Below are positions 18,751 through 27,081 of a stretch of DNA of 64,000 nucleotides, piece by piece. The translations under genes and the position numbers were made by a program. The stretch covers positions 4,098,501 through 4,162,500 of the forward strand of contig NZ_CP044543.1 of the NCBI RefSeq assembly GCF_008932115.1, written 5' to 3'. The first letter of the stretch is position 1, and every line of letters begins with the position of its first letter. The notes below the pieces were generated by a model, which had not been told where the DNA came from, made no database searches, and was given only the letters and a program-made list of their open reading frames with translations. This DNA comes from Bradyrhizobium betae. GTDB lineage: Bacteria > Pseudomonadota > Alphaproteobacteria > Rhizobiales > Xanthobacteraceae.

Positions 18751-19755
18751 TCAGGCTTTTCGCGCCGCCCGCTTCGCGGCATGCGTCGATGCGCGATAGC
18801 GCGCGGCCATGGCCTGCGTCAGCTCCGCCATCTTCTCGCGCAGATCGGCCGGCTCCAGCACTTCGGCCTCGGGCCCAAGCCGCAGCAATTCGGCCGCTGC
18901 GTGCCATGACGTCTTGCCGGTCGGCACTCTGGCGATACGCCAGCCGTCAGCGTCAGCGGTCTCTTCAAGCTGCGTGCGCGCCTTGACGTAAGGCTGGCTC
19001 AGCGCATCGAGCAGCTTGACGCCGAACGGGGACAGCCGGACGATCGCGACATTGGGATGCATCTCGGCCTTGAGGCGGAGCGTCGCGGCCTGCCAATAGG
19101 CGGCGAGATCGAAATCGGCGGGGCGATCGAAGCGATCGTCGAGCGCGGTGCAGTCGAGCACACGCGCGATGCGATAGGTGCGCACGCTGCCGTCGACGAG
19201 ACCCGCGATATACCAGCTGCCGCCCTTGAGCACGAGGCCGAGCGGCGCGACGCGGCGCTGCTTCTCGGCGCGCCAGCTCTGGTAACGAATCTGGATCAGT
19301 GTTCCGCGCAGAGCCGCGCCGGCGATGGTGCGCAGATATCTGGGTTCTTCCGCCTCGCCGAACCAGCCGGGCGCATCGAGGTGAAAACGCTCCTGCATCC
19401 GCCCGGCATCTTCGCGCAAGTTCGCAGGCAGTGCAGCCATCAGCTTGTTCTGCGCGGCGATCATCGCGGCATCCAGCCCGAGCGCGGCGGCCGGGCCCGG
19501 AAGTCCTGTAAGGAACAGCGCGCCCGCTTCGCTCTGCGACAGACCGTTCAACCGCACACGATAGCCGTCGAGCAGGCGATAGCCGCCCTCGGCGCCGCGA
19601 TCGGCATAGACGGGAACGCCGGACGCCGCGAGCGCGTCGATGTCGCGATAGATCGTGCGCACCGACACCTCGCAAGCTTCCGCGAGCTCGGGCGCGGTGA
19701 CCTGCCCCCTGGCCTGGAGGGTGGTGAGGATCGACAGCATCCGGCTCGCGCGCAT
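18751..19755 (-). CDS. WYL-domain (YafY-type) transcriptional regulator
   Basis: 334 residues. The N-terminal winged helix of HTH_11 type has LAEACEVSVRTIYRDIDAL and GGYRLLDGY. The WYL-type ligand domain follows (about 130-230: IQIRYQSWRAEKQRRVAPLG and WYIAGLVDGSVRTYRIARV), then a C-terminal extension. It is divergent from a glutathione S-transferase gene, and a perfect 13-bp dyad lies between them, so it probably controls both that gene and itself. Inducer unknown. Confidence 0.9.
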   Translation of the reverse strand: MRASRMLSILTTLQARGQVTAPELAEACEVSVRTIYRDIDALAASGVPVYADRGAEGGYRLLDGYRVRLNGLSQSEAGALFLTGLPGPAAALGLDAAMIAAQNKLMAALPANLREDAGRMQERFHLDAPGWFGEAEEPRYLRTIAGAALRGTLIQIRYQSWRAEKQRRVAPLGLVLKGGSWYIAGLVDGSVRTYRIARVLDCTALDDRFDRPADFDLAAYWQAATLRLKAEMHPNVAIVRLSPFGVKLLDALSQPYVKARTQLEETADADGWRIARVPTGKTSWHAAAELLRLGPEAEVLEPADLREKMAELTQAMAARYRASTHAAKRAARKA

Positions 19756-19765
19756 GATCGCTTAA

Positions 19766-19796
19766 ACCATACCTGACACAGGATGTCAGGTATGGT
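19766..19796. promoter_or_regulatory. Perfect dyad between WYL regulator and GST genes
   Basis: Arms ACCATACCTGACA (19766-19778) and TGTCAGGTATGGT (19784-19796) are fully complementary with a 5-base centre. It begins 11 bp from the regulator start and ends 44 bp before the GST start. Placement and symmetry fit an operator of the WYL regulator. Confidence 0.75.
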
Positions 19797-19839
19797 CCGC
19801 TACAACCGCCATCGCCAACCGGCCAGATGGAGACCTGCC

Positions 19840-20484
19840 ATGACCGATTCCCGCCGCATCACCCTGTATTATTCGCCGCAAAGCCGCGCCACCGGCACGC
19901 GGGTGCTGCTGGAGGAGCTGGGGGCGCCCTATGATCTCCATGTCCTCAACATGAAGGCCGGCGAGCAGCGCCAGAGCGGTTATCTGGCCATCAACCCGCT
20001 CGGCAAGGTGCCGGCGATTCGCCATGGCGAGGCGCTCGTGACCGAGCAGGTCGCCATCACCATCTATCTCGCCGATCTGTTTCCGCAGGCGGGTCTGACG
20101 CCTGCGCTGGATGATCCGCTGCGCGGTCCCTATTTGCGCTGGATCGCCTATTACGGTTCGTCCTTCGAGCCGGCCCTGATCGACAAGTTCATGCAGCGCG
20201 AGCCGGCGCCGATCACGCAATCGCCCTATGCAGATTACGACACCATGCTGGGCGCGCTGGAGACGCAACTGTCGAAGGGGCCGTATCTGCTCGGCGAGCG
20301 CATGACCGCCGCCGACGTCCTGTGGGGTATCGCGTTCAGCTGGACCATGATGTTCGGCATCGTGCCGAAGAAGGACGTCTTCGTCCGCTATGCCGAGCGC
20401 ATGACGTCAAGGCCCGCGTTCCAGCAGATCAATGCGGCCGATGACGAGATGGCGGCCCAGCATGCGGCGGCGATTGGGGCCTGA
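19840..20484 (+). CDS. Glutathione S-transferase family protein
   Basis: About 214 residues from ATG 19840, which has GGAGA 5-6 bases upstream (the frame is open from 19783). N-terminal thioredoxin-like domain: LYYSPQSRATGTRVLLEELG and NPLGKVPAIRHGEALVTEQVAI, the latter with the cis-Pro and the Glu/Gln pair that hold glutathione. All-helical C-terminal domain with LGERMTAADVLWG. Divergent from the WYL regulator that likely controls it. Probably detoxifies an electrophile; substrate unknown. Confidence 0.88.
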   Translation: MTDSRRITLYYSPQSRATGTRVLLEELGAPYDLHVLNMKAGEQRQSGYLAINPLGKVPAIRHGEALVTEQVAITIYLADLFPQAGLTPALDDPLRGPYLRWIAYYGSSFEPALIDKFMQREPAPITQSPYADYDTMLGALETQLSKGPYLLGERMTAADVLWGIAFSWTMMFGIVPKKDVFVRYAERMTSRPAFQQINAADDEMAAQHAAAIGA

Positions 20485-20502
20485 GCGCGCTCCTCAATCT
20501 CT

Positions 20503-20656
20503 GCTGTCGTCCCGGGGCGCGACGAAGTCGCGAGCCCGGGACCCATAGCCACAGGAAGGAGTCTTGCGAAGACTCGAAGTTACCAGCTTGCCGCCATAAC
20601 CACTCCCTGTGGCTATGGGTCCCGGGCTCGCGCTTTGCGCGCCCCGGGATGACAGC
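20503..20656. repeat. Intergenic palindromic element, CCCGGG type
   Basis: Outer ends GCTGTCGTCCCGGGGCGC and GCGCCCCGGGATGACAGC pair with one mismatch, and the flanking CCCGGGACCCATAGCCACAG and CTGTGGCTATGGGTCCCGGG pair perfectly. The centre is unique. Fills the space between two converging genes. Confidence 0.85.
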
Positions 20657-20695
20657 GAGGATGAGGCGCGCCTTCACGCTCCCTGACACCCCTCT

Positions 20696-21481
20696 TCAAA
20701 ACCGCGGCGCCCGCTTCTCTCCAAACGCCTTGATGCCTTCCTTGATCTCGTCGCCGCGCATGCTGTCGCGGTGGCGCTGGTCGGCGGCGCGTTCGTCGAG
20801 CTCGCCGCGGGCGAATTCGTTGATGGCGCGCTTCATGCCGCGCATCGCCTGCGGTGCGTTGCCGGCGAGGATGCCTGCGAGCTTGTCGACTTCCTCGTCG
20901 AGCGTCTCCTCCGGCACCATGGCGGTGAGATAGCCGATCCGCAGCATCTCCGGCGCGCTGATCTTCTGCGCCGTGAGGAACAGCTTCTTCGCGTTGTCGA
21001 CGCCGAGCCGCGTCACGTAGCGCTTGATGCCGCTCCTGTAATAATGCAGTCCGAGCCGCGCCGCCGGCATGAACATCTCGGCGGTGTCGACCCCGATGCG
21101 GAAATCGCAGGCGAGCGCGAGGTCGGTCGAACCGCCATAGACGCCGCCATTGAGCCGGCAGATCGTCGGCACGCCCAGATCCTCCAGCCGGTTGACGACC
21201 ACTTCGAACGCGGAGCCCGCGCTCTGCTGCTCGTTCGCGCTCACCGCGCGTTCGGCAACCGAGTTGAGGTCGTAGCCGGCGGAGAATGCACGGCCGGTGC
21301 CGGTCAGCACCAGCACGCGGATGTCGGGATCGGCCTCGATCCGGTCGAACAGCTTGACCAGGTCGCCGAGATCCTCGGCCTGAAGCCGGTTGAGATGCTT
21401 CGGCCTGTTGAGACGGATGGTGGCGCGCGCGCCGCTGATGTCGAGCACGGGGCCGGAGGCCGCGTCGGCGGTATCGGACAT
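20696..21481 (-). CDS. Enoyl-CoA hydratase/isomerase (crotonase) family protein
   Basis: About 261 residues from ATG 21481 (GGAGA 7 bases upstream; the frame is open to 21493). Crotonase fold with the oxyanion-hole stretches FSAGYDLNSVAE and LNGGVYGGSTDLALACD. The two glutamates of classical enoyl-CoA hydratases are not both present: the usual GGGxE glutamate position reads GGSTD, and AEMFMPAARLGL replaces the PE motif. It may therefore be an isomerase, hydrolase or other crotonase. It follows the potassium-channel gene on the same strand after 12 bp. Confidence 0.85.
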   Translation of the reverse strand: MSDTADAASGPVLDISGARATIRLNRPKHLNRLQAEDLGDLVKLFDRIEADPDIRVLVLTGTGRAFSAGYDLNSVAERAVSANEQQSAGSAFEVVVNRLEDLGVPTICRLNGGVYGGSTDLALACDFRIGVDTAEMFMPAARLGLHYYRSGIKRYVTRLGVDNAKKLFLTAQKISAPEMLRIGYLTAMVPEETLDEEVDKLAGILAGNAPQAMRGMKRAINEFARGELDERAADQRHRDSMRGDEIKEGIKAFGEKRAPRF

Positions 21482-21493
21482 TGTTGTCTCCAT

Positions 21494-22603
21494 TTACTTG
21501 TTTTCGAGCGTGCGGCGCCTGGCTTCCGCATCGATGGTCTCGGCGAGATCCGGATGCCGCGCCATCAGCACGCGGAAATCGACGAGGTCCAGCACCAGCA
21601 GCCGCGACACCTTCGTGGTCGAGACATTTGCGCCGCGCGAATTGTTGCCGAGCAGCGCCATCTCGCCGAAGAAGGCGCCCTCGCCGAGCTGGACCTTCTT
21701 GCCCGGCAGGTCGACCTCGACCTCGCCGGCGGCGATGAAATACATGCAGTCGCCCTGCGCGCCCTTGCGAATGATCATGGTGCGCGCCGGCAGCTCCATG
21801 GTGCGCAGCATGTGGGTGACGTCGGCGATGGCCGAAGGCCCGAGCGCTGCGAAGAACGGCACCTTGCTGACGGATTCCCAGGTCTTGAGGAAGTTGTCGC
21901 GGCGGGTCTCGGCGGCAAAGCCGGTCGCCAGAATACCGGTCCACAGGCCGAACACGCCGAGGCCGGAGATCATCACCAGCGCCGCCACCATGCGTCCGAG
22001 CGGCGTTACCGGCACGACGTCGCCATAGCCGGTCGTCGTCAACGTCGTCACCGCCCACCACAGCGCGGCGGGGACGCTGCCAAAGGTCTGCGGCTGCACG
22101 TCCCGCTCCAGGAAATATTCGGCGACGGAGGCGAGGAAGACCACCATCAGGAAGATCACGAGCACGCTCACCAGCGGTCCCGATTCCAGCACCAGCACCC
22201 GGCGAAGCTGCCGCAGGCCGGGAATGCCGGGCACCACTTTCAGGACCCAGAGCACGCTGAGCAGCCAGGCTGTCTTGGGCTCGACGCCGAGAAGCAGTGC
22301 GACCGGTACGGCCAGGGCGCCGACGGCATCGACCAGCCCGGCGGAAGAGGACATGTAGAGCGACAGGCGTCCCGTGCGCGCCATGTGACGCAGCCGGACC
22401 ACCCATTCGAACACGAAGTAGACGAGGCAGGCCCAGAGCAGGGCATCGACCCAGCGGTGCGCCGTCTCATAGGCCGGGCTGACGGTCAGCAGCACCATGC
22501 CGAGCACGCCGACACCGACCGCCACATAAGCCGCCTTGGTCATGTTGCGGCCGGCCGTGGCGGCCACGAACTGGGCCAGAGCGGGGATCAGCGGCTTGGA
22601 CAT
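21494..22603 (-). CDS. Cyclic-nucleotide-gated potassium channel, MloK1-like
   Basis: 369 residues in the inner membrane. Voltage-sensor-like segments S1-S4 (about 20-140) precede a pore with selectivity filter TLTTTGYGDVVP (about 190-200). S6 follows (MVAALVMISGLGVFGLWTGI), leading directly, without a long C-linker, to a cyclic nucleotide-binding domain (about 240-360). That domain has the phosphate-binding cassette GEGAFFGEMALLGNNSRGANV. The size and missing C-linker match the MloK1 channel of Mesorhizobium loti. It is upstream of the crotonase gene; a functional link is not evident. Confidence 0.9.
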   Translation of the reverse strand: MSKPLIPALAQFVAATAGRNMTKAAYVAVGVGVLGMVLLTVSPAYETAHRWVDALLWACLVYFVFEWVVRLRHMARTGRLSLYMSSSAGLVDAVGALAVPVALLLGVEPKTAWLLSVLWVLKVVPGIPGLRQLRRVLVLESGPLVSVLVIFLMVVFLASVAEYFLERDVQPQTFGSVPAALWWAVTTLTTTGYGDVVPVTPLGRMVAALVMISGLGVFGLWTGILATGFAAETRRDNFLKTWESVSKVPFFAALGPSAIADVTHMLRTMELPARTMIIRKGAQGDCMYFIAAGEVEVDLPGKKVQLGEGAFFGEMALLGNNSRGANVSTTKVSRLLVLDLVDFRVLMARHPDLAETIDAEARRRTLENK

Positions 22604-22756
22604 GCGGGGAGGCGGGCTCGGTCGTGGATTTTTGCGGTCCCGATCGGGACCTCGACGCCAAAGTGCCCGCCCGGGGAGGGGCCGTCAACGACGCGCTGGC
22701 CGCCGCAATCTCGTTGAACGGGGGGCGCGGACCCCAAGCCGCAGCGGACCGGGCCG

Positions 22757-22867
22757 CTATCTGAAATGCGGCGGCTCGTCGTAGCCGCGGCGACTGCTGA
22801 AGAACAGCAGCATCATCAGGCCGATGCCGACGACGACGAAAAACCCCGCTCCCAGCGCCAATGTCAC
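22757..22867 (-). CDS. Tiny single-span membrane protein (36 aa)
   Basis: Reading from GTG 22867, preceded by GGGGG at 4 bases, gives MTLALGAGFFVVGIGLMMLL, then FFSSRRGYDEPPHFR and a TAG stop. One hydrophobic helix with a short basic/acidic tail, N-out/C-in by the positive-inside rule. It is too short for most gene finders. It lies between a potassium channel and a TAXI protein gene on the same strand. No function known; the good hydrophobic pattern and ribosome site are the only support. Confidence 0.5.
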   Translation of the reverse strand: MTLALGAGFFVVVGIGLMMLLFFSSRRGYDEPPHFR

Positions 22868-22901
22868 ATAGCCCCCGGCGGGATCGGATCACCCTCGATC
22901 G

Positions 22902-22973
22902 TCATCGCGAATAGGCGAAGTAGCCAACCGCCGTCAGCATTCCCAGAAGGATGACGATGAGGAGTGCACGCAT
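22902..22973 (-). CDS. Tiny hydrophobic peptide (23 aa)
   Basis: GGAGAACGCAGC precedes ATG 22973, giving MRALLIVILLGMLTAVGYF then AYSR and TGA. It is almost entirely one membrane helix with an N-terminal and a C-terminal arginine. It lies 34 bp upstream of the 36-residue membrane protein on the same strand, so both may be made from one transcript. Could be a small membrane peptide or a leader; support is limited to the strong ribosome site and codon pattern. Confidence 0.45.
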   Translation of the reverse strand: MRALLIVILLGMLTAVGYFAYSR

Positions 22974-23093
22974 GCTGCGTTCTCCGGTTGTATCTGGAAA
23001 CCAACGGCTGTGGAAGGTGACGGTTCCCGCGCTTTGGCCGGTGATCACCGGAAATGCCGGCGTACCGCGGTCTCGAGCTCTCCGATCGATAGG

Positions 23094-24539
23094 TCAGGCA
23101 CTCTGAGCCGTCTTCACCACCACGACATTGGTGTCGTCGTGCGGGGGAGGAGCCGTATCCTGGGCGACCTTGTCGGCCTCTCCGGCATGGCGCTTGAGGT
23201 AGTCGCGGCGCATGCCGATTTCGTCGCGGACGAATTCGTAGCCGAGCTTGAAGGTGTCGAGCCCGTCGGTGCTGATCGTGCCGTCCCTGAGGCCGATGAC
23301 GGCGCCGCGCAAGATGCCCTCGAGCTCGTCCTGGAGACATTCGAGCTGATCGAGCGAATGGGCGTGCTCGATGCGTTCGCCGATGTCGAGAATGGCGGTG
23401 GAGAGCTCGCTGGCCTTCTCCGGCGCGATCCGGGTGATCTTGGCGTAGATCGCAGCGAAGATCGAGCCGATGACGCTGAGCGCGGCGGCGCCCAGATACA
23501 TCAGGTCGCTGTACTTATCCATGAACGACTTGGTGTCGTCGTTGATGTAGTCGGCCGCCCCCTGATGCGCCATCACGAAGGCGTCCTTCTCGACGGAGGC
23601 CGGCTCGATCCTGCTGGCGAAGCCGTTGTCGAGGCGGAGCGCGGACTTGTTCTCGTAGATGGTGCGTGCGAGGTCGCCCGCCGTGCTCGCGGACATCCTG
23701 GATTGCGCGACCAGCAGCCATTCCAGCCCGATCGTGTCGAGGTCGTCGTCGGGGATCTCGGGAGAGGCCGACAGCGTGCCGGCTGTCAGCGTCTCGTTCG
23801 AGAGGCCGGGGAATTTGCGCGCCAGTGCCTTGGCCTCGTCGATGGCGTTCAGCGTGAAGCCGCCGCGTTTTGCGACCTGCTCATAGGCCTTGTCGCGCAC
23901 CGCCCTGGAGGCGTGGACGATGGCGATCACCGCGCCGAAACCGCTCGACGGTGCAAACAGCTTGTCGAGCGTTGCGCCCTGCGGCGCCATCTGGACCCTG
24001 GCGGCATCAGGACCGTCGGGGATGTCGAGGATGCTGCGCACGAAGGCGAGCGAGGATTCGTTCTCGGCGACGACCGCGACCTTCTTCTTCTTCAGCTCGG
24101 CAAGTGACTTGATCTTCTTGTTGCCGGGACCGAGCAGGAGCACGAGATCGTGCTCGAGGATCGCGAGCGTGCGAGCTCGCAGCGGCACCTTGGCGTCGGT
24201 GCGCAGCACGGCGAGGTCGGCCTGCTTGCGGTCGAACTGTGCGAGCGCCTTGGCGTTATCGCCGTTGTTGACGATCTTGATCCGAAAGCGCGAGGCGTTG
24301 TTCTTCAGGACGGTGGCGAGCTTGGCGGCGAACAGCGCTTCGTCGCTGTTGGGGCCGCCGACGGCAAAGGTCAGCGTCTCCGAATTGTGCAGCAAGGCGC
24401 GTCCGCCCCAGACGGTCGCGAGCGACAAAAGCAGGGTCAAAACGACGTAGAGAAACACCTGCTGCTGATTGGTCTTGATCACCTTGGGGCGCCGCGGCGG
24501 CGGCTCTGTTGGTGACGTCGTGGGGCCTTCAGCACTCAT
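23094..24539 (-). CDS. Membrane-anchored TAXI-family solute-binding protein
   Basis: 481 residues. A proline-rich cytoplasmic start is followed by a membrane helix without a cleavage site (about 28-48, VFLYVVLTLLLSLATVWGG). A TAXI/NMT1-like periplasmic domain comes next (about 55-335: FAVGGPNSDEALFAAKLATV, QADLAVLRTDAKVPLRA and KKKKVAVVAENESSLAFV). A second helix (about 350-370) leads to an about 110-residue cytoplasmic tail rich in charged residues. TAXI proteins usually feed TRAP permeases (fused 4TM-12TM), but none is nearby, and two membrane spans are unusual for a transporter component. It may be a sensor. Substrate unknown. Confidence 0.8.
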   Translation of the reverse strand: MSAEGPTTSPTEPPPRRPKVIKTNQQQVFLYVVLTLLLSLATVWGGRALLHNSETLTFAVGGPNSDEALFAAKLATVLKNNASRFRIKIVNNGDNAKALAQFDRKQADLAVLRTDAKVPLRARTLAILEHDLVLLLGPGNKKIKSLAELKKKKVAVVAENESSLAFVRSILDIPDGPDAARVQMAPQGATLDKLFAPSSGFGAVIAIVHASRAVRDKAYEQVAKRGGFTLNAIDEAKALARKFPGLSNETLTAGTLSASPEIPDDDLDTIGLEWLLVAQSRMSASTAGDLARTIYENKSALRLDNGFASRIEPASVEKDAFVMAHQGAADYINDDTKSFMDKYSDLMYLGAAALSVIGSIFAAIYAKITRIAPEKASELSTAILDIGERIEHAHSLDQLECLQDELEGILRGAVIGLRDGTISTDGLDTFKLGYEFVRDEIGMRRDYLKRHAGEADKVAQDTAPPPHDDTNVVVVKTAQSA

Positions 24540-24903
24540 GGCAGCACTCTGGCCTTATGTCTGGATGGCGGTGGCTCGCGGGATGCGATCGCGGCGGGCG
24601 CCCTATAATTCCTAAACGTCTGAAAAAAGAACGATATTATCTATCTTCAATGATAGCTCGCCGATGCCGGAAAGCAAATTTCGAGCCGAAGGTAACCTTA
24701 CTCAACTCAGGCGCGGCGATTGGTCATCCTATCACCAGTTAGCCACAGTTGGCGATTTTCCGGTTCCCCCCGGCTGCAATCCGCCGCGGGAGATGTCATA
24801 AATCAGAGGTCCCGGCGATTTGACCGGTCCAAGAAGAAGTTGCGCTGAACGCTCCAATTTTTCTTGTCACCTCAATGAGGGCGTCAGCTTGTCGTTTCCA
24901 CCC
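24540..24903. other. Intergenic stretch, no gene seen
   Basis: 364 bp between the divergent TAXI and DUF3307 genes. It is less GC-rich than its surroundings around 24620-24720, which suits promoters for both sides. I see no convincing ORF, repeat or hairpin. Confidence 0.5.
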
Positions 24904-25290
24904 ATGTCATCGGCGATTCCGGTCGAAGCGCTCATTGGCTGGATGTTGTTGCTCACCTTCAAGCACATCATCGCCGATTTCGTCCTGCAAACCGCGTGGA
25001 TGGCGCACGGCAAGGATCAGAAGCACGGCTGGGCGCTGCCGCTGCTCGTGCACTGCCTGATTCACCTCGCGGTTGCGCTACCCCTGATCCTGATCGTGGC
25101 GCCCAAATTCTGGTTCGTGGCGCTGATCGACTTCGTGATCCACATCACGATCGACCGCGCCAAGGGACTCGTCTCGGCCAATTTCGGCGTCGACCTGCAG
25201 CATCCCTGGTTCTGGACCCTGATCGGCGTCGACCAGGCGCTGCATCATTTGACCGGCTTCGGCCTCTCCATCTTCATGGCGTCGAACTGA
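24904..25290 (+). CDS. DUF3307 family membrane protein
   Basis: 128 residues from ATG 24904 (the frame is open from 24820). The sequence is strongly hydrophobic with about three spans, and the conserved polar pattern of DUF3307 is visible: LLTFKHIIADFVLQTAWM, HCLIHLAVALP, IDFVIHITIDRAKG and DQALHHLTGFG. The many conserved histidines and aspartates inside or near membrane segments suggest metal or ligand binding, but the family has no firmly known role. Flanked downstream by a palindromic repeat. Confidence 0.8.
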   Translation: MSSAIPVEALIGWMLLLTFKHIIADFVLQTAWMAHGKDQKHGWALPLLVHCLIHLAVALPLILIVAPKFWFVALIDFVIHITIDRAKGLVSANFGVDLQHPWFWTLIGVDQALHHLTGFGLSIFMASN

Positions 25291-25333
25291 GGCTCTTTGC
25301 GGTTGAGCCTCGGCGATAGCATTCACGAGAGGT

Positions 25334-25419
25334 CGTCATGCCCGGGTTTGTCCCGGGCATCCACGTTCATCGTGCCGTGCGGCCAGGCGTGGATGGCCGG
25401 GACAAGCCCGGCCATGACG
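25334..25419. repeat. Intergenic palindromic element, CGTCATG type
   Basis: Starts CGTCATGCCCGGG and ends GCCCGGCCATGACG, with inner pairs CATCCACG and CGTGGATG. Single copy between the DUF3307 gene and the next gene. Confidence 0.8.
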
Positions 25420-25546
25420 CCGGGAGAGCATTGTGCCCCACTGATTCGCGGCCGGCGCGCAAGCACCCCGGGTGACTACCGGCGAGGTTGGTTAACCTTT
25501 CATTAGAGAATTGCGCTGCATCTTCCCCACACGAGGGAGAACTGCA

Positions 25547-25945
25547 ATGTTTTCAAGCCGCGACGCCTTTGAAAGCGATTTCTGCCCGGTTCAGGACGAA
25601 CTCCTTGGCGAGATGTATCGCGCCAGCGAGAGTGGCCTGCCGAGGCTGGTTGAGAGTGTTTCCCCAGACGCACGCGCGAAGCTGGCGCTGTTCTGCTACC
25701 GCCGCAGCCATCTGCACTCGCTGGCTGTTGCGATCGCAGGCAGCTGCAATGAGCGCGACCTGATCGAGAACGGCGGCCGTGTCGGCTCGACGCTCTACGC
25801 GCTGTCACGCGAAAGCTCGGCAAAGGCATCGCCGTCGCTGTCGGGCGGCCGCAAGCCGATCACGCTGTCGACCAAGCCGCTCTCGGTGCTCGCGCCGCTC
25901 GATGACGAGCTCGACGACGAGATCGGCGAAGCGGTCCCCGCTTAG
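25547..25945 (+). CDS. Conserved hypothetical protein
   Basis: 132 residues from ATG 25547, with GGGAGA 6 bases upstream (the frame is open from 25511). Soluble and acidic, without signal peptide or membrane span. Recognisable stretches are AKLALFCYRRSHLHSLAVAI and CNERDLIENGGRVGSTLYAL, and the tail is acidic (APLDDELDDEIGEAVPA). I do not recognise the family. Its stop overlaps the stop of the converging YkgJ-type gene (TTAG at 25942-25945). Confidence 0.7.
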   Translation: MFSSRDAFESDFCPVQDELLGEMYRASESGLPRLVESVSPDARAKLALFCYRRSHLHSLAVAIAGSCNERDLIENGGRVGSTLYALSRESSAKASPSLSGGRKPITLSTKPLSVLAPLDDELDDEIGEAVPA

Positions 25946-26265
25946 ACGGCTTCGATCACCGGCAGCCCGAACTTCCGCCGCGCCATCGCGCATTCGGCAT
26001 CGCCCGGCATGCAGGTGCGGCACACTTCCGGCCGCACGTCATAAATGCCGCAGGCCGTCTGCTTTCCGATCTCTCCCTTGAGCGCCGAACAGCGATCGCC
26101 CTCGCAGCGCATGCCGGATTGGCGGGCGTTGACGAACGCTTCCGGGATTGCCGCAAGCTCCTCGTCGCTCTCGATCGAGAAGCGCGGCCAGTTCTCCGAA
26201 TAGCCGCAGCAGGCGCCGCAATTCTGGCAGCAGGTCGACAGGTCGATGGGGGAGGTCTCTTCCAT
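25942..26265 (-). CDS. YkgJ-family cysteine cluster protein
   Basis: 107 residues from ATG 26265. The CxxCGACC-type cluster near the N-terminus (TCCQNCGACCGY) and further cysteines (MRCEGDRCSAL, TACGIYDVRPEVCRTC) form the zinc- or iron-chelating pattern of the YkgJ/UPF0153-like family. The start lies 5 bp after the stop of the second WYL regulator, so the two are an operon. Biochemical role is not established for the family. Confidence 0.85.
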   Translation of the reverse strand: MEETSPIDLSTCCQNCGACCGYSENWPRFSIESDEELAAIPEAFVNARQSGMRCEGDRCSALKGEIGKQTACGIYDVRPEVCRTCMPGDAECAMARRKFGLPVIEAV

Positions 26266-26270
26266 CGTCG

Positions 26271-26969
26271 TCACGTGTCCTTTGGCGGGCCCCAGACCAG
26301 GCTCTGCCGCCATCTTGCGCGCAGCACGTCGCGCCTTTCCGGATATTTGTCGTCGAGATAGGTTGCGTCCACCACGCGGTCGGTGCGGAAGCTGCGGAAG
26401 TCGCTGCGCAGCTCGCACCAGGCCGCGAGCAGGCGCACGGCTTCGAGATAGCCGACCGAGATCGGCCAGATCATGCGCTCGCTGGGGCGGCCCTGTTCGT
26501 CGCGATAGCGCAGCATGATCTTCTTGCCTTCGTGGATCTGGGCGCGCGTGCGCGCCATGTCCAGGCGGTCCGGCTCCCTGTTCCAGCTTGGCCGCGCGCG
26601 GCTCGCGGGCTCCAGCACAAACGGGCGCAGCCGTTCTGGCACGGTGTCGGCAATCTTGGCCATCAGATCTTCGGCCGCGCGTGCCAGCGTGGAATCGGCA
26701 TGGCCTGCGACCCACTGCGCGCCCAGCACCGCCGCCTCGATCTCGTCGGGTGTCAGCATCAAGGGCGGCAGGTCGAATCCCTTCTCCAGGATGTAGCCCA
26801 TGCCGGCTTCGCCGCGGATCGGCACGCGCTGGCCCATCAAGGTCGCGATGTCGCGATAGATGGTGCGCTTCGAGGTCTCGAGCTCGGCCGCGATCGCATC
26901 CGCGGTCAGCGGCTTCCGCGTGCGCCTCAGCACCTGGATGATCTGAAACAGCCGGTCGGCGCGTCTCAT
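26271..26969 (-). CDS. WYL-domain (YafY-type) transcriptional regulator
   Basis: 232 residues. N-terminal HTH_11 winged helix (LTADAIAAELETSKRTIYRDIATL, GEAGMGYILEKGFDLPPL) and WYL-type domain (about 140-215: IMLRYRDEQGRPSERMIWPI, VRLLAAWCELRSDFRSFRTD). It is shorter than the WYL regulator at 18.8 kb and belongs to a different subgroup. It is followed directly by the YkgJ-type gene and is divergent from a small hypothetical gene and a GST-like gene, mirroring the layout at 19.8 kb. Confidence 0.9.
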   Translation of the reverse strand: MRRADRLFQIIQVLRRTRKPLTADAIAAELETSKRTIYRDIATLMGQRVPIRGEAGMGYILEKGFDLPPLMLTPDEIEAAVLGAQWVAGHADSTLARAAEDLMAKIADTVPERLRPFVLEPASRARPSWNREPDRLDMARTRAQIHEGKKIMLRYRDEQGRPSERMIWPISVGYLEAVRLLAAWCELRSDFRSFRTDRVVDATYLDDKYPERRDVLRARWRQSLVWGPPKDT

Positions 26970-27081
26970 GATGATTCTCTCATCGGGGGCGGATCAGACA
27001 ACAGCGCGTGGATGCTGACAGGATGTTGGCAGCAGGGGAGTTCTATACCGGGACAACACATCGACTGAAGAGGATTTGTCC

